64,000 nt of DNA from [Clostridium] aerotolerans DSM 5434 (GCF_000687555.1 NZ_JHWJ01000001.1:62001-126000); one strand, 5' to 3'. Numbered from the stretch's first letter, positions 38,653 through 47,747 are shown. The notes: a model not told the origin generated them from the sequence alone. Numbers and translations: made by a program.

Positions 38653-40134
38653 ATGAAACAGTTACAGACAGATGTTATTGTGGTTGCAGCAGGACTTTCA
38701 GGACTGGCAGCAGGCATTGCTGCAGCTGAAAATGGGGCAGAGGTAATGATATTTGAAAAATCCAACACAACAGGCGGTGCTGCCAATATGGGAATGGGAC
38801 CTCTTGGGGTGGGGTCCCCCATACAGAAGGAGCATATGATTTCCCTGACAGCTGGCGAGGCATTCCGTAAGCACATGTATTATACTCATTACCGTGTGGA
38901 TGCACGTATGGTTCGGGATTACTATTTTAAGTCAGGGGAGACCATCGAATGGCTGATGGACATGGGAGTGGAATTTACCGGAGTACAGCGGGCGTTTAGT
39001 GCGCCGGAAGCGACCAGGGCATATTCTGATGGCGAGTTTACCTGGCATGTAGTAAAACCTGAGGGCGGTGGAGCACCGGGACCCCGCTGTGCAACCGCTA
39101 TGACAAAGAAGATGACGGAACGGGCGAAAGAGCTTGGAGTTAAATTTTATATGGAAACCCCTGTTGTCAGGGTGATCAAGGAAGATGGAAGGGCTGTGGG
39201 AGTCATTGCCAAAAATCGGGACGGAGAAGAAATTGAAGCAAGGGCCAAGGCAGTAATTCTTGCAACCGGTGGCTTTGGAGATAATCCGGAAATGATAAAG
39301 GAACAGACCGGGTACGAATTTGGTAAGACGATCTTTAACTTCGCCATTCCAGGAATGAAGGGGGATGGAATTAAAATGGCATGGGAAGCCGGTGCCGGAC
39401 ATGCCCCCTGTACCATGGAGCTTATGTACCAGCTTCCGGATAACATGAATCATTTTATTCTTGATGGAGCATTCCGCCAGCCCTGTCTCTGGGTCAATCG
39501 TAATGGTGACCGTTTCATGCCGGAAGACCAGATCGCCAATACTACGTTTACAGGCAATGCCATTACCGCTCAGCCGGGCTGTGTTGCATATTCCATCTTT
39601 GACAGTAAGTTATTAAAGAAATATAAGAAAAAAGGACCGGACATCATTTCTCATGTTCATCCTCATGATCTGTTTGATCACTTTGACGATCAGTGGGAAA
39701 AGGATCTGGCGGATGGATATGAACCCATCTGTCAGGGGGATACCATAGAAGAGCTGGCAGAGAAAGCCGGGATTGATCCGGTGGGGCTGGAAAAACAGGT
39801 CGAAGAGTACAATGAAATGTGTGAGGCTGGATTTGATGAGATTTTTGAAAAAGACCGGGCCTATATGCAGCCCATTGAGAAGGGACCGTTTTACTGCTGT
39901 CGTCAAAATGTAGGAGCTTACGGTTCTGTGGGCGGAGTACGGATCAATCATAAGACACAGGTATTGAATGAAGAAGCAAAGGTAATTCCGGGACTTTATT
40001 GCGTTGGAACCGATGCATGCAATATATTTGGAGACAGCTATCCCTTTATCCTTTCCGGAAATACCATGGGATTTTGCTTAAACAGCGGAAGAATAGCAGG
40101 AGAGCATGCGGCAGAAGAAGCGGTTGAATATTAA
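38653..40134 (+). CDS. FAD-dependent fumarate-reductase-like flavoprotein
   Basis: The 493-residue protein belongs to the fumarate reductase/ketosteroid dehydrogenase flavoproteins. The N-terminal FAD motif is VVAAGLSGLAAG, in which the first Gly of GxGxxG is Ala, followed by the typical EKSNTTGGAANMG. ILATGGFGDN and the C-terminal GLYCVGTDACNIFGDSYPFILSGNTMGF complete the FAD domain. No heme-binding or FMN-attachment domain and no signal peptide is present, so electrons must come from partner proteins. The next two genes encode a suitable Fe-S/flavin electron-input pair. It probably reduces a C=C bond of an aromatic or enone substrate. GGAGG precedes the start. Confidence 0.8.
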   Translation: MKQLQTDVIVVAAGLSGLAAGIAAAENGAEVMIFEKSNTTGGAANMGMGPLGVGSPIQKEHMISLTAGEAFRKHMYYTHYRVDARMVRDYYFKSGETIEWLMDMGVEFTGVQRAFSAPEATRAYSDGEFTWHVVKPEGGGAPGPRCATAMTKKMTERAKELGVKFYMETPVVRVIKEDGRAVGVIAKNRDGEEIEARAKAVILATGGFGDNPEMIKEQTGYEFGKTIFNFAIPGMKGDGIKMAWEAGAGHAPCTMELMYQLPDNMNHFILDGAFRQPCLWVNRNGDRFMPEDQIANTTFTGNAITAQPGCVAYSIFDSKLLKKYKKKGPDIISHVHPHDLFDHFDDQWEKDLADGYEPICQGDTIEELAEKAGIDPVGLEKQVEEYNEMCEAGFDEIFEKDRAYMQPIEKGPFYCCRQNVGAYGSVGGVRINHKTQVLNEEAKVIPGLYCVGTDACNIFGDSYPFILSGNTMGFCLNSGRIAGEHAAEEAVEY

Positions 40135-40175
40135 CGTCTTAGAATTGGGGAGCTGATTCGCCAAATGGAGGAAAT

Positions 40176-42266
40176 ATGTGGTTAACGATTGATGATAAGC
40201 AGATAGAAGCACACGAAGGAATGACGGTTTTAAATGCTGCTTTGGGGGCGGGAATATACATTCCACATCTTTGCGGTCATCCTGATCTGGAGGCTGTAGG
40301 CGGATGCCGCCTGTGTTCGGTCGAAATTGAGGGCATGACTGAGGCGGTTCCTTCCTGCATGATAAAGGTGGAGGAGGGGATGAAGGTTACTGTTCACGGG
40401 TCCAAAGCAGAAAAAACCAGAAAGACGGCCATGGAACTGATCCTCGCAACTCATCCAGCAGACTGTACCGGCTGTCCAAAGTATGGAAAATGTGAATTGC
40501 AATCCATGTATCAGTACCTGGGAGTGGGACCGGAGAAGTGGAAAAAGAAGACCCGAACAGTCCCTACCGATGACAGCAATCCCCTTATCAGGCACTTATT
40601 TACCAGATGCGTTCGCTGCGGACGCTGCGTGCGGGCCTGCAGGGAATTACGGGGGGTAAAGGTGCTGGATTTCCAAAAAACGGAGGATGGAGTGCGCATT
40701 GGAACCGACGGAAATATTTCCCTGAAAGAAGCAGGCTGTAAATTTTGCGGAGCCTGTATAGAGGTTTGTCCTACCGGCTCCATTATGGATGCCTTGGGTC
40801 AGATAAGTGAAGATGTATCATACGCAGAGGGAGTGGTCCCATGCAGGACAGCATGTCCGGCACACACGGATATTCCCAGGTATCTGAGGTACATAAAAGA
40901 GGGAGACTACGAAAAGGCAACGGCTGTTATCCGGGAAAAGCTGCCTTTTCCGGAGACACTGGGCTGTATCTGCAGTCACGTATGCGAAACAGCCTGTAAG
41001 CACAATGAGCTGGGAAAGCCGTTGTCCATCTGCAAGTTAAAAAGAGCGGCTGCCGCCTCTCAATCCGATGAGTGGAAGAAAAACAGAAAAACAGCGGCTC
41101 CAACAGGAAAAAAAGCAGCTGTGATCGGAGCCGGTCCGGCAGGCCTGACGGCGGCCTATTATCTGGCAAAGAAGGGCCATGAGGTAACTGTCTTTGAGTC
41201 CAACGAAAAAGCGGGAGGACAGTGCCGTTATGGCATCCCCGCCTACCGTCTGCCTGACGAGGTGCTGGACCGTGAGATCAGCGATATCCTGGAAGTAGGT
41301 GTCGACCTTAAGGTAAATACCACAGCAGACACACCGGAAAACCTTTTAAAACAGGGATATGATACGGTATTGATTGCCACTGGTACCCATAAGGGAGTCC
41401 TGTTGCCGCTAGAGGGAAATAATCTTTCTGGAGTCCAGCTGAATACGGATTTCCTGAAACATGCACGAAGGGGCCAGATCAGTGATCCTGGTAAAAAAGT
41501 GATGGTGCTGGGCGGAGGAAATGTGGCCTTTGACTGTGCCAGAACAGCTCTTCGCCTGGGTGCAGAAGAGGTCCATATTGCCTGCTTGGAAAGCAGGGAT
41601 AACATGACTGCATCAATTGAAGAAATAGAGGAAGGAAGGGAAGAGGGCATCATTCTTCATTCTGGCTATTCCTTTCTTCGAATCACAGGCGACATGAAGG
41701 TACAGGGCGTGGAGCTTCAGAAAGTAGACAAGTTTTATTTTGATGAAAACAGGAAAGCTATCATAGAGCTTATAGAGGGTTCCCAGGAAATTATTCCGGT
41801 GGATCATGTTATTTTCGCTGTGGGACAAGCGCCTTTAGGAACGGAGAAGCTGGGAGTGGAATTGTATCACGGTTCCTATGTAAAGGTAGACAGCTCTTTC
41901 TCTACCAGCTTGCCCGGAGTTTATGGGGCCGGTGATGTGGTAACCGGAACAAAATCTGTCATAGAAGCGATTGCTGCCGGAAGACAGTCTGCCATAGAGA
42001 TGGACCGCTACCTTGGAGGGGACGGAGATATCTCTGAAGAACTGCTGGAAAAGGAAACGGCTGATCCTTTCCTTGGAAGGACAGAAGACTTTGGAAGCTT
42101 AGAACGGCTCTACCCTTCTCTTTTGGATCCCCAGGAGAGGAAAAAAAGCTTTGCTCCAGTGGAACAAACCTTTACCTGTGGGGAAGCCAAATGTGAGGCC
42201 GGACGCTGTCTGCAATGTGATCTCAGGTTGAATCTTACAAACCCCAGGCTTTGGAACGAATATTAG
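40176..42266 (+). CDS. NuoG-GltD fusion, iron-sulfur/FAD electron-transfer subunit
   Basis: This 696-residue protein joins two modules. Residues 1-220 are NuoG/hydrogenase-like: a [2Fe-2S] site (Cys33, 44, 47, 61), a His-Cys3 cluster (HPADCTGCPKYGKC), and two [4Fe-4S] ferredoxin motifs (CVRCGRCVRAC and CKFCGACIEVCP). Residues from about 225 form a GltD/NfnB-like NAD(P)H-FAD module with its own cluster cysteines (CRTACPAHTDIPRYL, CSHVCETACKHNELG), FAD motif VIGAGPAGLTAA and NAD motif VLGGGNVAFDCA. It would take electrons from NAD(P)H and pass them along Fe-S centres to the flavoprotein encoded upstream. Similar fusions serve formate dehydrogenases and hydrogenases; none of those catalytic subunits is here. 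Confidence 0.85.
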   Translation: MWLTIDDKQIEAHEGMTVLNAALGAGIYIPHLCGHPDLEAVGGCRLCSVEIEGMTEAVPSCMIKVEEGMKVTVHGSKAEKTRKTAMELILATHPADCTGCPKYGKCELQSMYQYLGVGPEKWKKKTRTVPTDDSNPLIRHLFTRCVRCGRCVRACRELRGVKVLDFQKTEDGVRIGTDGNISLKEAGCKFCGACIEVCPTGSIMDALGQISEDVSYAEGVVPCRTACPAHTDIPRYLRYIKEGDYEKATAVIREKLPFPETLGCICSHVCETACKHNELGKPLSICKLKRAAAASQSDEWKKNRKTAAPTGKKAAVIGAGPAGLTAAYYLAKKGHEVTVFESNEKAGGQCRYGIPAYRLPDEVLDREISDILEVGVDLKVNTTADTPENLLKQGYDTVLIATGTHKGVLLPLEGNNLSGVQLNTDFLKHARRGQISDPGKKVMVLGGGNVAFDCARTALRLGAEEVHIACLESRDNMTASIEEIEEGREEGIILHSGYSFLRITGDMKVQGVELQKVDKFYFDENRKAIIELIEGSQEIIPVDHVIFAVGQAPLGTEKLGVELYHGSYVKVDSSFSTSLPGVYGAGDVVTGTKSVIEAIAAGRQSAIEMDRYLGGDGDISEELLEKETADPFLGRTEDFGSLERLYPSLLDPQERKKSFAPVEQTFTCGEAKCEAGRCLQCDLRLNLTNPRLWNEY

Positions 42267-42278
42267 GAGGAACGAAGG

Positions 42279-43367
42279 ATGATGGATGTGATTATTTGCA
42301 ATGCAATGCCGGTTTATCATGAGGCACCTGTTTCTCCTACGCTTTTAAAAGATAACAAGGAAAAAGTCATGGAAGCACTGTTAAAGGAACCAGCCAATAT
42401 CCGTTACCTGATCGTGCCAAAAGGCGGGTGGATATGGGACAAACCAGAGGGCCTGACAATCATTGAGACCAGTCATAAATCCGGTTTTACTTATGGAAAT
42501 GATTCCGCCCTGAAAAAGGTAATTGAGGGAGAAAAACCGATTCCATTCTGCCGAAACGATGAGCTTATTTCCCATGAAAGCAGAGTCGTGACAGTTGAAG
42601 AATTGCTACATGAAGAGAGGAAGAGCGTATACATTGGAGGTAAGACTGAGAAAAAGGGTTTTCTTGATTTGGACAGGAACATGACTCCAGGAGACATATT
42701 GGCCGCCTCTGGTGTGGAGGGAGATTTTAAGGCAATGTACTTCGGTCATCCAATGGGGATTTTTATTAATGAATCCATGCTGGATCAACCCATGGAATTA
42801 ACCACGGATTATATTGAAATTCTGAACGAGACAGATTGCATGCTGGATTTTCTTCTTAAGACCGCTGACAGATATGGAAAAGAAGCTTGTGGAAGATGTG
42901 TATTTGGTCATGAAGGTGTTTTTCAGATTCGCATGCTTTTAACGGATATGACTTTAAAAAAGGGAAAAATCTCCGATCTGGACCTGATGTTAGAATTATG
43001 CCATGAGATGAAGGGGCAGTCTCTGTGCGAGGCGGGTGTTTCCATTGCCAATACAGTGGAGAGTGCTCTTGAGCATTTCAAAAGTGAGATAGAAGAGCAT
43101 ATCACAAGGAAAAGCTGTAAAGCAGGAGTATGCCAGAAGTTTTTAACGTTTCATATTCTGCCTGATCTGTGTACTGGCTGTAATGAATGCTCGGATGTAT
43201 GTGAGGATGATGCCATTCTTGGAAAAAAGAAATTCATCCATGTCATCGACCAGGATGAATGCTCCGGTTGCGGTGATTGTATAGATTCCTGTGAGGAGAA
43301 AGCAATCATAAGAGCGGGAGCAGTTAAACCCAAATGTCCTAAAAAGCCAATACCATGTAAACATTAA
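42279..43367 (+). CDS. truncated NuoF-like iron-sulfur protein with 2x[4Fe-4S] ferredoxin tail
   Basis: The 362-residue protein keeps the C-terminal half of NuoF. A SLBB-like part (GGKTEKKGFLDLDRNMTPGD onward) is followed by the NuoF [4Fe-4S] region (ACGRCVFGHEGVFQI), then a two-cluster ferredoxin (CTGCNECSDVCEDDAI and CSGCGDCIDSCEEKAI). The N-terminal Rossmann domain that binds NADH and FMN in true NuoF is replaced by about 100 unrelated residues. Hence it is an electron-relay subunit and not a full NADH dehydrogenase. It starts 12 bp after the NuoG-GltD gene behind AGGAGG and is surely co-expressed. Together they look like an input complex for the flavoprotein. Confidence 0.8.
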   Translation: MMDVIICNAMPVYHEAPVSPTLLKDNKEKVMEALLKEPANIRYLIVPKGGWIWDKPEGLTIIETSHKSGFTYGNDSALKKVIEGEKPIPFCRNDELISHESRVVTVEELLHEERKSVYIGGKTEKKGFLDLDRNMTPGDILAASGVEGDFKAMYFGHPMGIFINESMLDQPMELTTDYIEILNETDCMLDFLLKTADRYGKEACGRCVFGHEGVFQIRMLLTDMTLKKGKISDLDLMLELCHEMKGQSLCEAGVSIANTVESALEHFKSEIEEHITRKSCKAGVCQKFLTFHILPDLCTGCNECSDVCEDDAILGKKKFIHVIDQDECSGCGDCIDSCEEKAIIRAGAVKPKCPKKPIPCKH

Positions 43368-43387
43368 AAGATAGTATACAGCCTTAT

Positions 43388-43439
43388 AAAAGCAGAAAGC
43401 ACGCCGTATCGTTTCCGGTCGTTTCTTTCTGCTTTTTTT
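43388..43439 (+). terminator. intrinsic terminator of the reductase operon
   Basis: AAAAGCAGAAAG pairs with CTTTCTGCTTTT, and a run of seven T completes the signal. An inner CGTATCGTTTCCGGTCGTTT segment can extend the fold. Confidence 0.85.
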
Positions 43440-43494
43440 GAAACCGCAATGTTAATTATGATCATGAACATCAGGCTTTTTGTACAAGGTACAA

Positions 43495-44310
43495 TTAAGG
43501 CGCCTGTTTGGTTTCAATTGCCGCCTTATCGTCTGATTGAGAAAGCTTATTTAAATCGAGAAGGTCTGAGGGAATATGATCAATAGATAATTGCTCCTGC
43601 TCAGTCAGCGAGTTATACCAATCTAGCCATAGGAGGGTTTCTTCTGATAAATCTCCTGTATTGTACCAGGAGTCTCCAAACTTGATTTGACTTCCATCTC
43701 CACTACGGGCTTCAAAAACCAGCCATTTGTCATTGATAAGAATCTCTAAGGTGTTGTTGGAGTCAAATTGATACTGGTATTCGCTTCCGAAGTTTGATTG
43801 GTTATTCTCACCAGGGATTTGCGTTCCATCGACTGCGGAGGTGATTTTTCCATCCATGACCTGGCTTCGATCGGATCGATTACTTTCTTTACCAGTGTCG
43901 TAGTATAATGTTCCGTCTATTAACACCATGGGAATCCTGGCCCATTGGTTGTTTTGATCAGACTCGATCAAGGAGATATGGAATACTTCATTGATTTTGG
44001 CGGGGTAGCTCTCTTTTATGTCATCCAAGTATCCAATCCGGATGTTATCTCCTATGGCAGCTTTGCTGAGATATAGAAGAGAATCCTCATCATCTATATT
44101 TGATGTAGAGATTTCAATTTTGTCAGCGCTATTTCTCTCCGTCGTTCCTTTGGCGGGCTCAACCAGTAAGCTGTTTAAATTTACAGCCAGAACAGTAGCT
44201 TCAAAATATTTTTCCTTATCTGATGCTTTTGAGGTTTTATTCAAATCGCATCCTGTTAATGAGAAGCTGCTTATCAGTGAAATTATAAATAGAGTAATAA
44301 TCCGATTCAA
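43495..44310 (-). CDS. hypothetical lipoprotein
   Basis: The 271-residue protein has a type II signal peptide (IITLFIISLISSFSLTGC) with a clear lipobox LTGC, so it is anchored outside the membrane. Residues 35-110 (FEATVLAVNLNSLLVEPAKG, then SKAAIGDNIRIGY) resemble the small beta-barrel of DUF3221-like proteins. The remainder is acidic and unrecognised. No operon partner is evident. Confidence 0.7.
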   Translation of the reverse strand: MNRIITLFIISLISSFSLTGCDLNKTSKASDKEKYFEATVLAVNLNSLLVEPAKGTTERNSADKIEISTSNIDDEDSLLYLSKAAIGDNIRIGYLDDIKESYPAKINEVFHISLIESDQNNQWARIPMVLIDGTLYYDTGKESNRSDRSQVMDGKITSAVDGTQIPGENNQSNFGSEYQYQFDSNNTLEILINDKWLVFEARSGDGSQIKFGDSWYNTGDLSEETLLWLDWYNSLTEQEQLSIDHIPSDLLDLNKLSQSDDKAAIETKQAP

Positions 44311-44459
44311 TAAAACACTTCCTTTTCATGTTAATGTGATTTCAATCTTATTTTAGTACTTATTATATAGAAAAAGTATACCATAAGTAGATGAGAGGCT
44401 ACAAGGAATAACTTCTTACATTAATTTGAAGGCAAAGATGTATTTAGATGCAACAAAAG

Positions 44460-44495
44460 AATGTTGGAAGTGCGCTGATTAAGTACACCTCCAAC
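44460..44495 (-). terminator. hairpin downstream of the endolysin gene
   Basis: TGTTGGAAGTG and the complementary CACCTCCAACA form an imperfect 11-bp stem. On the minus strand it is followed by ATTCTTTTG, a weak T-run. Confidence 0.55.
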
Positions 44496-44513
44496 ATCAT
44501 GGCTATGCCAGAA

Positions 44514-45356
44514 TTAATTGTAAAGTGCATACATGGTATCGGCGCCTGCAAGACCGTCAGAAGTAAGCCCCTTGCTTGCCTGAAAACTCTTTACAGCGGT
44601 TGTTGTTCCAGAACCAAAGGTTCCATCTACCCCATTGGGATTAAAGCCCCGGCAATAGAGCATTCCCTGCAGGAGCAAAACGGCATTTCCTGTACTGCCG
44701 GATTTTAAGGTTTTCACTGCCGCCTTTGAGTTTGCACCGAAAATGCCGTCGGCAGTCACACCAAGGACTCTTTGATAAGCTTTTGTGGCCGCTGTCTTAG
44801 TGTTTGATCCGTAGATGCCATCCAGGGTCAATCCAGAGGAATAGTTGTTGTTGAGCCACGTCTGAAAACTCTTGATGGTACTGTCTCCAGTGGAGCCTCC
44901 CCCGCCTTCTGTATATCTAAGAACATAAGTCCATGGGCTGTTGTAGTAAGAACGGGTGCAAATTTCTTTGCCCGTCTGGTCTCCGGTTTTTCCTCCGGTG
45001 GTAGTTCCGTTTTCATTAATGCTGGCATGCACGATTTGACTGCTGCCGATATACATGGCAGCATGTCCGCTGCTTCCGGTTCTTAGAAGTACGTCACCGT
45101 ATACTAATCCATTGCCGGAAGACAGGGTAATCTTTGAGGTGACGTCTGAAAACCCACTGTTAAGAAAAGGTTTGTACATCGTTCCGGTAGCTCCAGCTCC
45201 ATTGCTCTTCACGGGCACTCCTGCATTTTGCCATGCGGTGATGATAGCAGAGGAGCAATCGTAATCAGGTCCCCACCTGTTATCCTGATCATAGCCGTGA
45301 GTGTTGTCGTTCGCCAGATTAATCATCCATTGTGTAGCAGTTTCAATTTTTCCCAT
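44514..45356 (-). CDS. phage-type peptidoglycan hydrolase with two PG-binding repeats
   Basis: This 280-residue protein starts with a cysteine peptidase/amidase domain of the NlpC/P60 or Amidase_5 type: catalytic Cys in YDCSSAIITAWQNAG and His in GHAAMYIG. After a Gly-rich linker (TEGGGGSTGDS), two PG_binding_1 repeats follow (LDGIYGSNTKTA, ADGIFGANSKAA, VDGTFGSGTTTA patterns). There is no signal peptide, as in endolysins released through a holin or by lysis. AGGAGG lies 8 bases before the ATG. It is probably a prophage remnant or a tamed lysin. Confidence 0.85.
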   Translation of the reverse strand: MGKIETATQWMINLANDNTHGYDQDNRWGPDYDCSSAIITAWQNAGVPVKSNGAGATGTMYKPFLNSGFSDVTSKITLSSGNGLVYGDVLLRTGSSGHAAMYIGSSQIVHASINENGTTTGGKTGDQTGKEICTRSYYNSPWTYVLRYTEGGGGSTGDSTIKSFQTWLNNNYSSGLTLDGIYGSNTKTAATKAYQRVLGVTADGIFGANSKAAVKTLKSGSTGNAVLLLQGMLYCRGFNPNGVDGTFGSGTTTAVKSFQASKGLTSDGLAGADTMYALYN

Positions 45357-45551
45357 ATTCAAAACCTCCTATTAAAATAATTTAGTTACAGAAAATTGGA
45401 TCCGTGTTTTCTATAACTGAATGTTACAACCAGTGCCGAATGCAATACAATGCAATGGTTTTTGGCACAGGAAGGAGGTTAAAATAAATTTTGGTTTACA
45501 AATCATAACCATTTGTCTTTTTACTTAGCAAATACCTTTAAGGAGGATTGC
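45357..45551. promoter_or_regulatory. divergent region with two inverted repeats
   Basis: GTTACAGAAAA (45385-45395) pairs with TTTTCTATAAC (45407-45417), and GTGCC/GGCAC arms frame a stretch with repeated ATGCAAT at about 45433-45469. They lie between the endolysin and the sigma-like gene and may be operators. Confidence 0.35.
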
Positions 45552-45956
45552 ATGATGAATGGTGAGATAGAAAAAAAGGAGCAGAAAAAAGCATTCTTAC
45601 AATCGTATCAAACACTTAATGTATCCATAAAGACATTGGGAGATTTACTAAATTGTTTGAAAGAAGAACATAGTCAATGTCTGTCAGCTATGTGTGAAAA
45701 TTCTGATACTGACCAGATACATAAACAAATGTCGGATATAGTTTCTTGTATTAAAAATCAGCTGGGAGAAAAGAATGAGATCTGCAAGATAATCGTGAAA
45801 AATGTGAGTCAGATGAATTCTGAAATAGAGAAGAATATTCTTTTGTTAAAGTATATCTCTGGATACACATGGGAAGAAATCAGTGAAATGACAAACTATA
45901 GTTTAAGGCAGGTCTATAACATACATAATCATGCACTGAAACATTTTTCCATGTAA
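45552..45956 (+). CDS. sigma-70 region 4-like protein, phage-type
   Basis: The protein of about 134 residues is helical. Its C-terminal part is a region-4-like helix-turn-helix: EKNILLLKYISGYTWEEISE, then YSLRQVYNIHNHALKHF. Such DUF1492/ArpU-like proteins regulate late genes in clostridial phages. AGGAGG at 45541-45546 precedes two adjacent ATG codons (45552 and 45555). It is divergent to the endolysin, which supports a prophage origin for both, although no other phage gene is seen. Confidence 0.65.
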   Translation: MMNGEIEKKEQKKAFLQSYQTLNVSIKTLGDLLNCLKEEHSQCLSAMCENSDTDQIHKQMSDIVSCIKNQLGEKNEICKIIVKNVSQMNSEIEKNILLLKYISGYTWEEISEMTNYSLRQVYNIHNHALKHFSM

Positions 45957-45998
45957 TAAGTTCGATAAAAGCTGTGGTTATAAGCTTACGAAGAAAAA

Positions 45999-46032
45999 GG
46001 GGGCAGTAAGGTGTCCATACCTTACTGCCTCC
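45999..46032 (-). terminator. intrinsic terminator for the downstream lipoprotein gene
   Basis: GGCAGTAAGGT and ACCTTACTGCC form a perfect 11-bp stem with a short loop. Read on the minus strand it is followed by CCCTTTTTCTT, so it mainly serves the lipoprotein gene at 46054-46608. Confidence 0.75.
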
Positions 46033-46053
46033 GTCCACCTGGCAGGAGTATGT

Positions 46054-46608
46054 TTATCCAGCTTCATGTCCAGGGATGTTGTTGTTAATATAAGTATTTC
46101 CTTCTAACTTAGAAAAGCCTGTTACCTTCATATCACGGATGATGGGATATAGAGCCTGGTCTTTAGGAAATTCAAAATGAAGGATCTGATCTCCTCCGGA
46201 ATAGGCAGCTTCGGTTCCGTCTCCAGTGAAATAAGCTGTACTGGTTGGGAAGATGACCGTACTCTCATCGGTCGCCATAACTCTTTCATTAATCGTAAAA
46301 TCAAAAGAGGTATCAGTAATATTGCTGATTACTATTTCACAAGATACAAACGGAGATTCGGTTGCTGGAATGTCCACATATTTGTAAACCCCTTCATCAA
46401 AATAAGTTCCTTCAAATAATTGGACATTGGCTTTACTATGACCAGATTCCGTGCTTTCTTGCGTTTCACTTTTTGATGAAACAGCCTCGCTGGTCGTAGT
46501 TTCAGCCGTAGGCTCCATGGTCTGGCTGGTTGGCGCAGTTTCTTTTCCGCAGCCACTTAACAGGATTCCAGCGGATAGACAAATGCATGCTAAAACAGTT
46601 TTTTTCAT
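46054..46608 (-). CDS. hypothetical lipoprotein
   Basis: The 184-residue protein begins with a lipoprotein signal (MKKTVLACICLSAGILLSGCGKE) cut to LSGC at the lipobox. A Ser/Thr/Glu-rich linker of about 45 residues is followed by a beta-rich domain with FEGTYFDEGVYKYVDIPATE. I do not recognise the domain. The start at 46608 is chosen because GAGGTG lies upstream; the frame extends further but that part is not signal-like. Confidence 0.7.
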   Translation of the reverse strand: MKKTVLACICLSAGILLSGCGKETAPTSQTMEPTAETTTSEAVSSKSETQESTESGHSKANVQLFEGTYFDEGVYKYVDIPATESPFVSCEIVISNITDTSFDFTINERVMATDESTVIFPTSTAYFTGDGTEAAYSGGDQILHFEFPKDQALYPIIRDMKVTGFSKLEGNTYINNNIPGHEAG

Positions 46609-46807
46609 CTTTTTCACCTCATATGATAGATAGTCATGTCTTAGTTCTATATAGATTATGATCAGAATATCAACACTTGCTATTATATCTTTGCATTCCA
46701 GTAAAATCAATTAAGTCGATGAAAAAACCTGCATTTCAAGCCATTCATTTGTCAGGCACATTTACATTGAAATAAAGCGAAACAATTTTATAGCTTTATA
46801 ATAAATA

Positions 46808-47596
46808 CTAAATATTAAAAAATTCAGGCTCAAATCTAACTGTGCTAAAGTTATCAATTAACCCCTGAGTTATTTTGTGAAACATTTCATGATTTATTGA
46901 TTTAGCACTAACAGGACATTTTTTTACACAACTGCAACAGCGGACACACTTTGCAGAATCTATTTCTTTGAAATTGTTTTTATTAATAGCCTCCATTGGA
47001 CAGTACTTCGCGCAAATGCCGCACCTGGTACAATCATCACTTGTATCAGGGGCGATTGGAGGAGCCATAAGCCTTTCCTTATAAGGAATATTTCCTTTTA
47101 CAACAAGCTTAGATGACGGTAGAATACCATGTAAATCTTTTAACTTATTTTTGAGTTCAGCGCCATATTTTATTGCTGTTTCTAAATCATGGGCGTCAGG
47201 TCTGTTTGTTCCTACCTTTGAAGTATTAGAATGTTCTGCTATAAAAGCTGCTGCAGATATGCCGATAAAACCATGGCTCTCAAAGGTATCTTTTAACTCA
47301 ATAAGAGCATCATCATAATTTCGGTTTCCATATACTGTGATAAATACAGCTGGGGTACGATTCCCTTTTATATTTGAGAAATAATCAATTAAGAACTTTG
47401 GCACACGACCAGCATATACGGGCACCCCAATGATTACCAAGTCATTAGAATCAAAAGTCATAGATTCTTTTCTGTTCATAGGAAAAGTAATATCATATTC
47501 TTTGTAGCTATCACAAATTCCGTCTGCAACTTCTTTCACGACTTTTGCTGTACCACCGGTTGCACTAAAATAAATTACACTTAACTGCCTGTTCAT
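46808..47596 (-). CDS. EFR1-type flavodoxin-ferredoxin fusion
   Basis: This 262-residue protein has an N-terminal flavodoxin domain (VIYFSATGGTAKVVKEVA binds FMN phosphate) and two C-terminal [4Fe-4S] motifs (CTRCGICAKYCPMEAI and CVRCCSCVKKCPVSA). Such EFR1-family proteins pass electrons in anaerobic clostridia. It lies divergent to an HxlR regulator with a small shared operator region, which suggests redox or quinone control. The physiological partner is unknown. Confidence 0.88.
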   Translation of the reverse strand: MNRQLSVIYFSATGGTAKVVKEVADGICDSYKEYDITFPMNRKESMTFDSNDLVIIGVPVYAGRVPKFLIDYFSNIKGNRTPAVFITVYGNRNYDDALIELKDTFESHGFIGISAAAFIAEHSNTSKVGTNRPDAHDLETAIKYGAELKNKLKDLHGILPSSKLVVKGNIPYKERLMAPPIAPDTSDDCTRCGICAKYCPMEAINKNNFKEIDSAKCVRCCSCVKKCPVSAKSINHEMFHKITQGLIDNFSTVRFEPEFFNI

Positions 47597-47695
47597 TGGA
47601 TCACAATCCTCCATATAAAACATTTGAATTAACAATATTATTGATATACAATATATAATAATCAATAACTGAATTCTGTACAAGTACTGCCTTTG

Positions 47696-47720
47696 GGTTA
47701 CTTACTAACCTGGAGGTAAC
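47696..47720. promoter_or_regulatory. candidate HxlR operator
   Basis: GGTTACTTACTAACC is an inverted repeat, and GTTAC pairs again with GTAAC at 47716-47720. It lies between the EFR1 and HxlR genes and just before the latter, a common place for an HxlR site. Confidence 0.5.
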
Positions 47721-47747
47721 TATTGTGAAAATAAAGGAGTTTTAGAT

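Noticed and set aside
40176-43367. Complex I (Nuo) or hydrogenase/formate dehydrogenase subunits
   Set aside because: There are no membrane Nuo subunits and no H-cluster or molybdopterin subunit, and the NuoF-like protein lacks its NADH/FMN domain.
43388-43439. Single CRISPR-like repeat
   Set aside because: It is one inverted repeat with a T-run and no spaced copies, so it is a terminator. No CRISPR array was seen anywhere.
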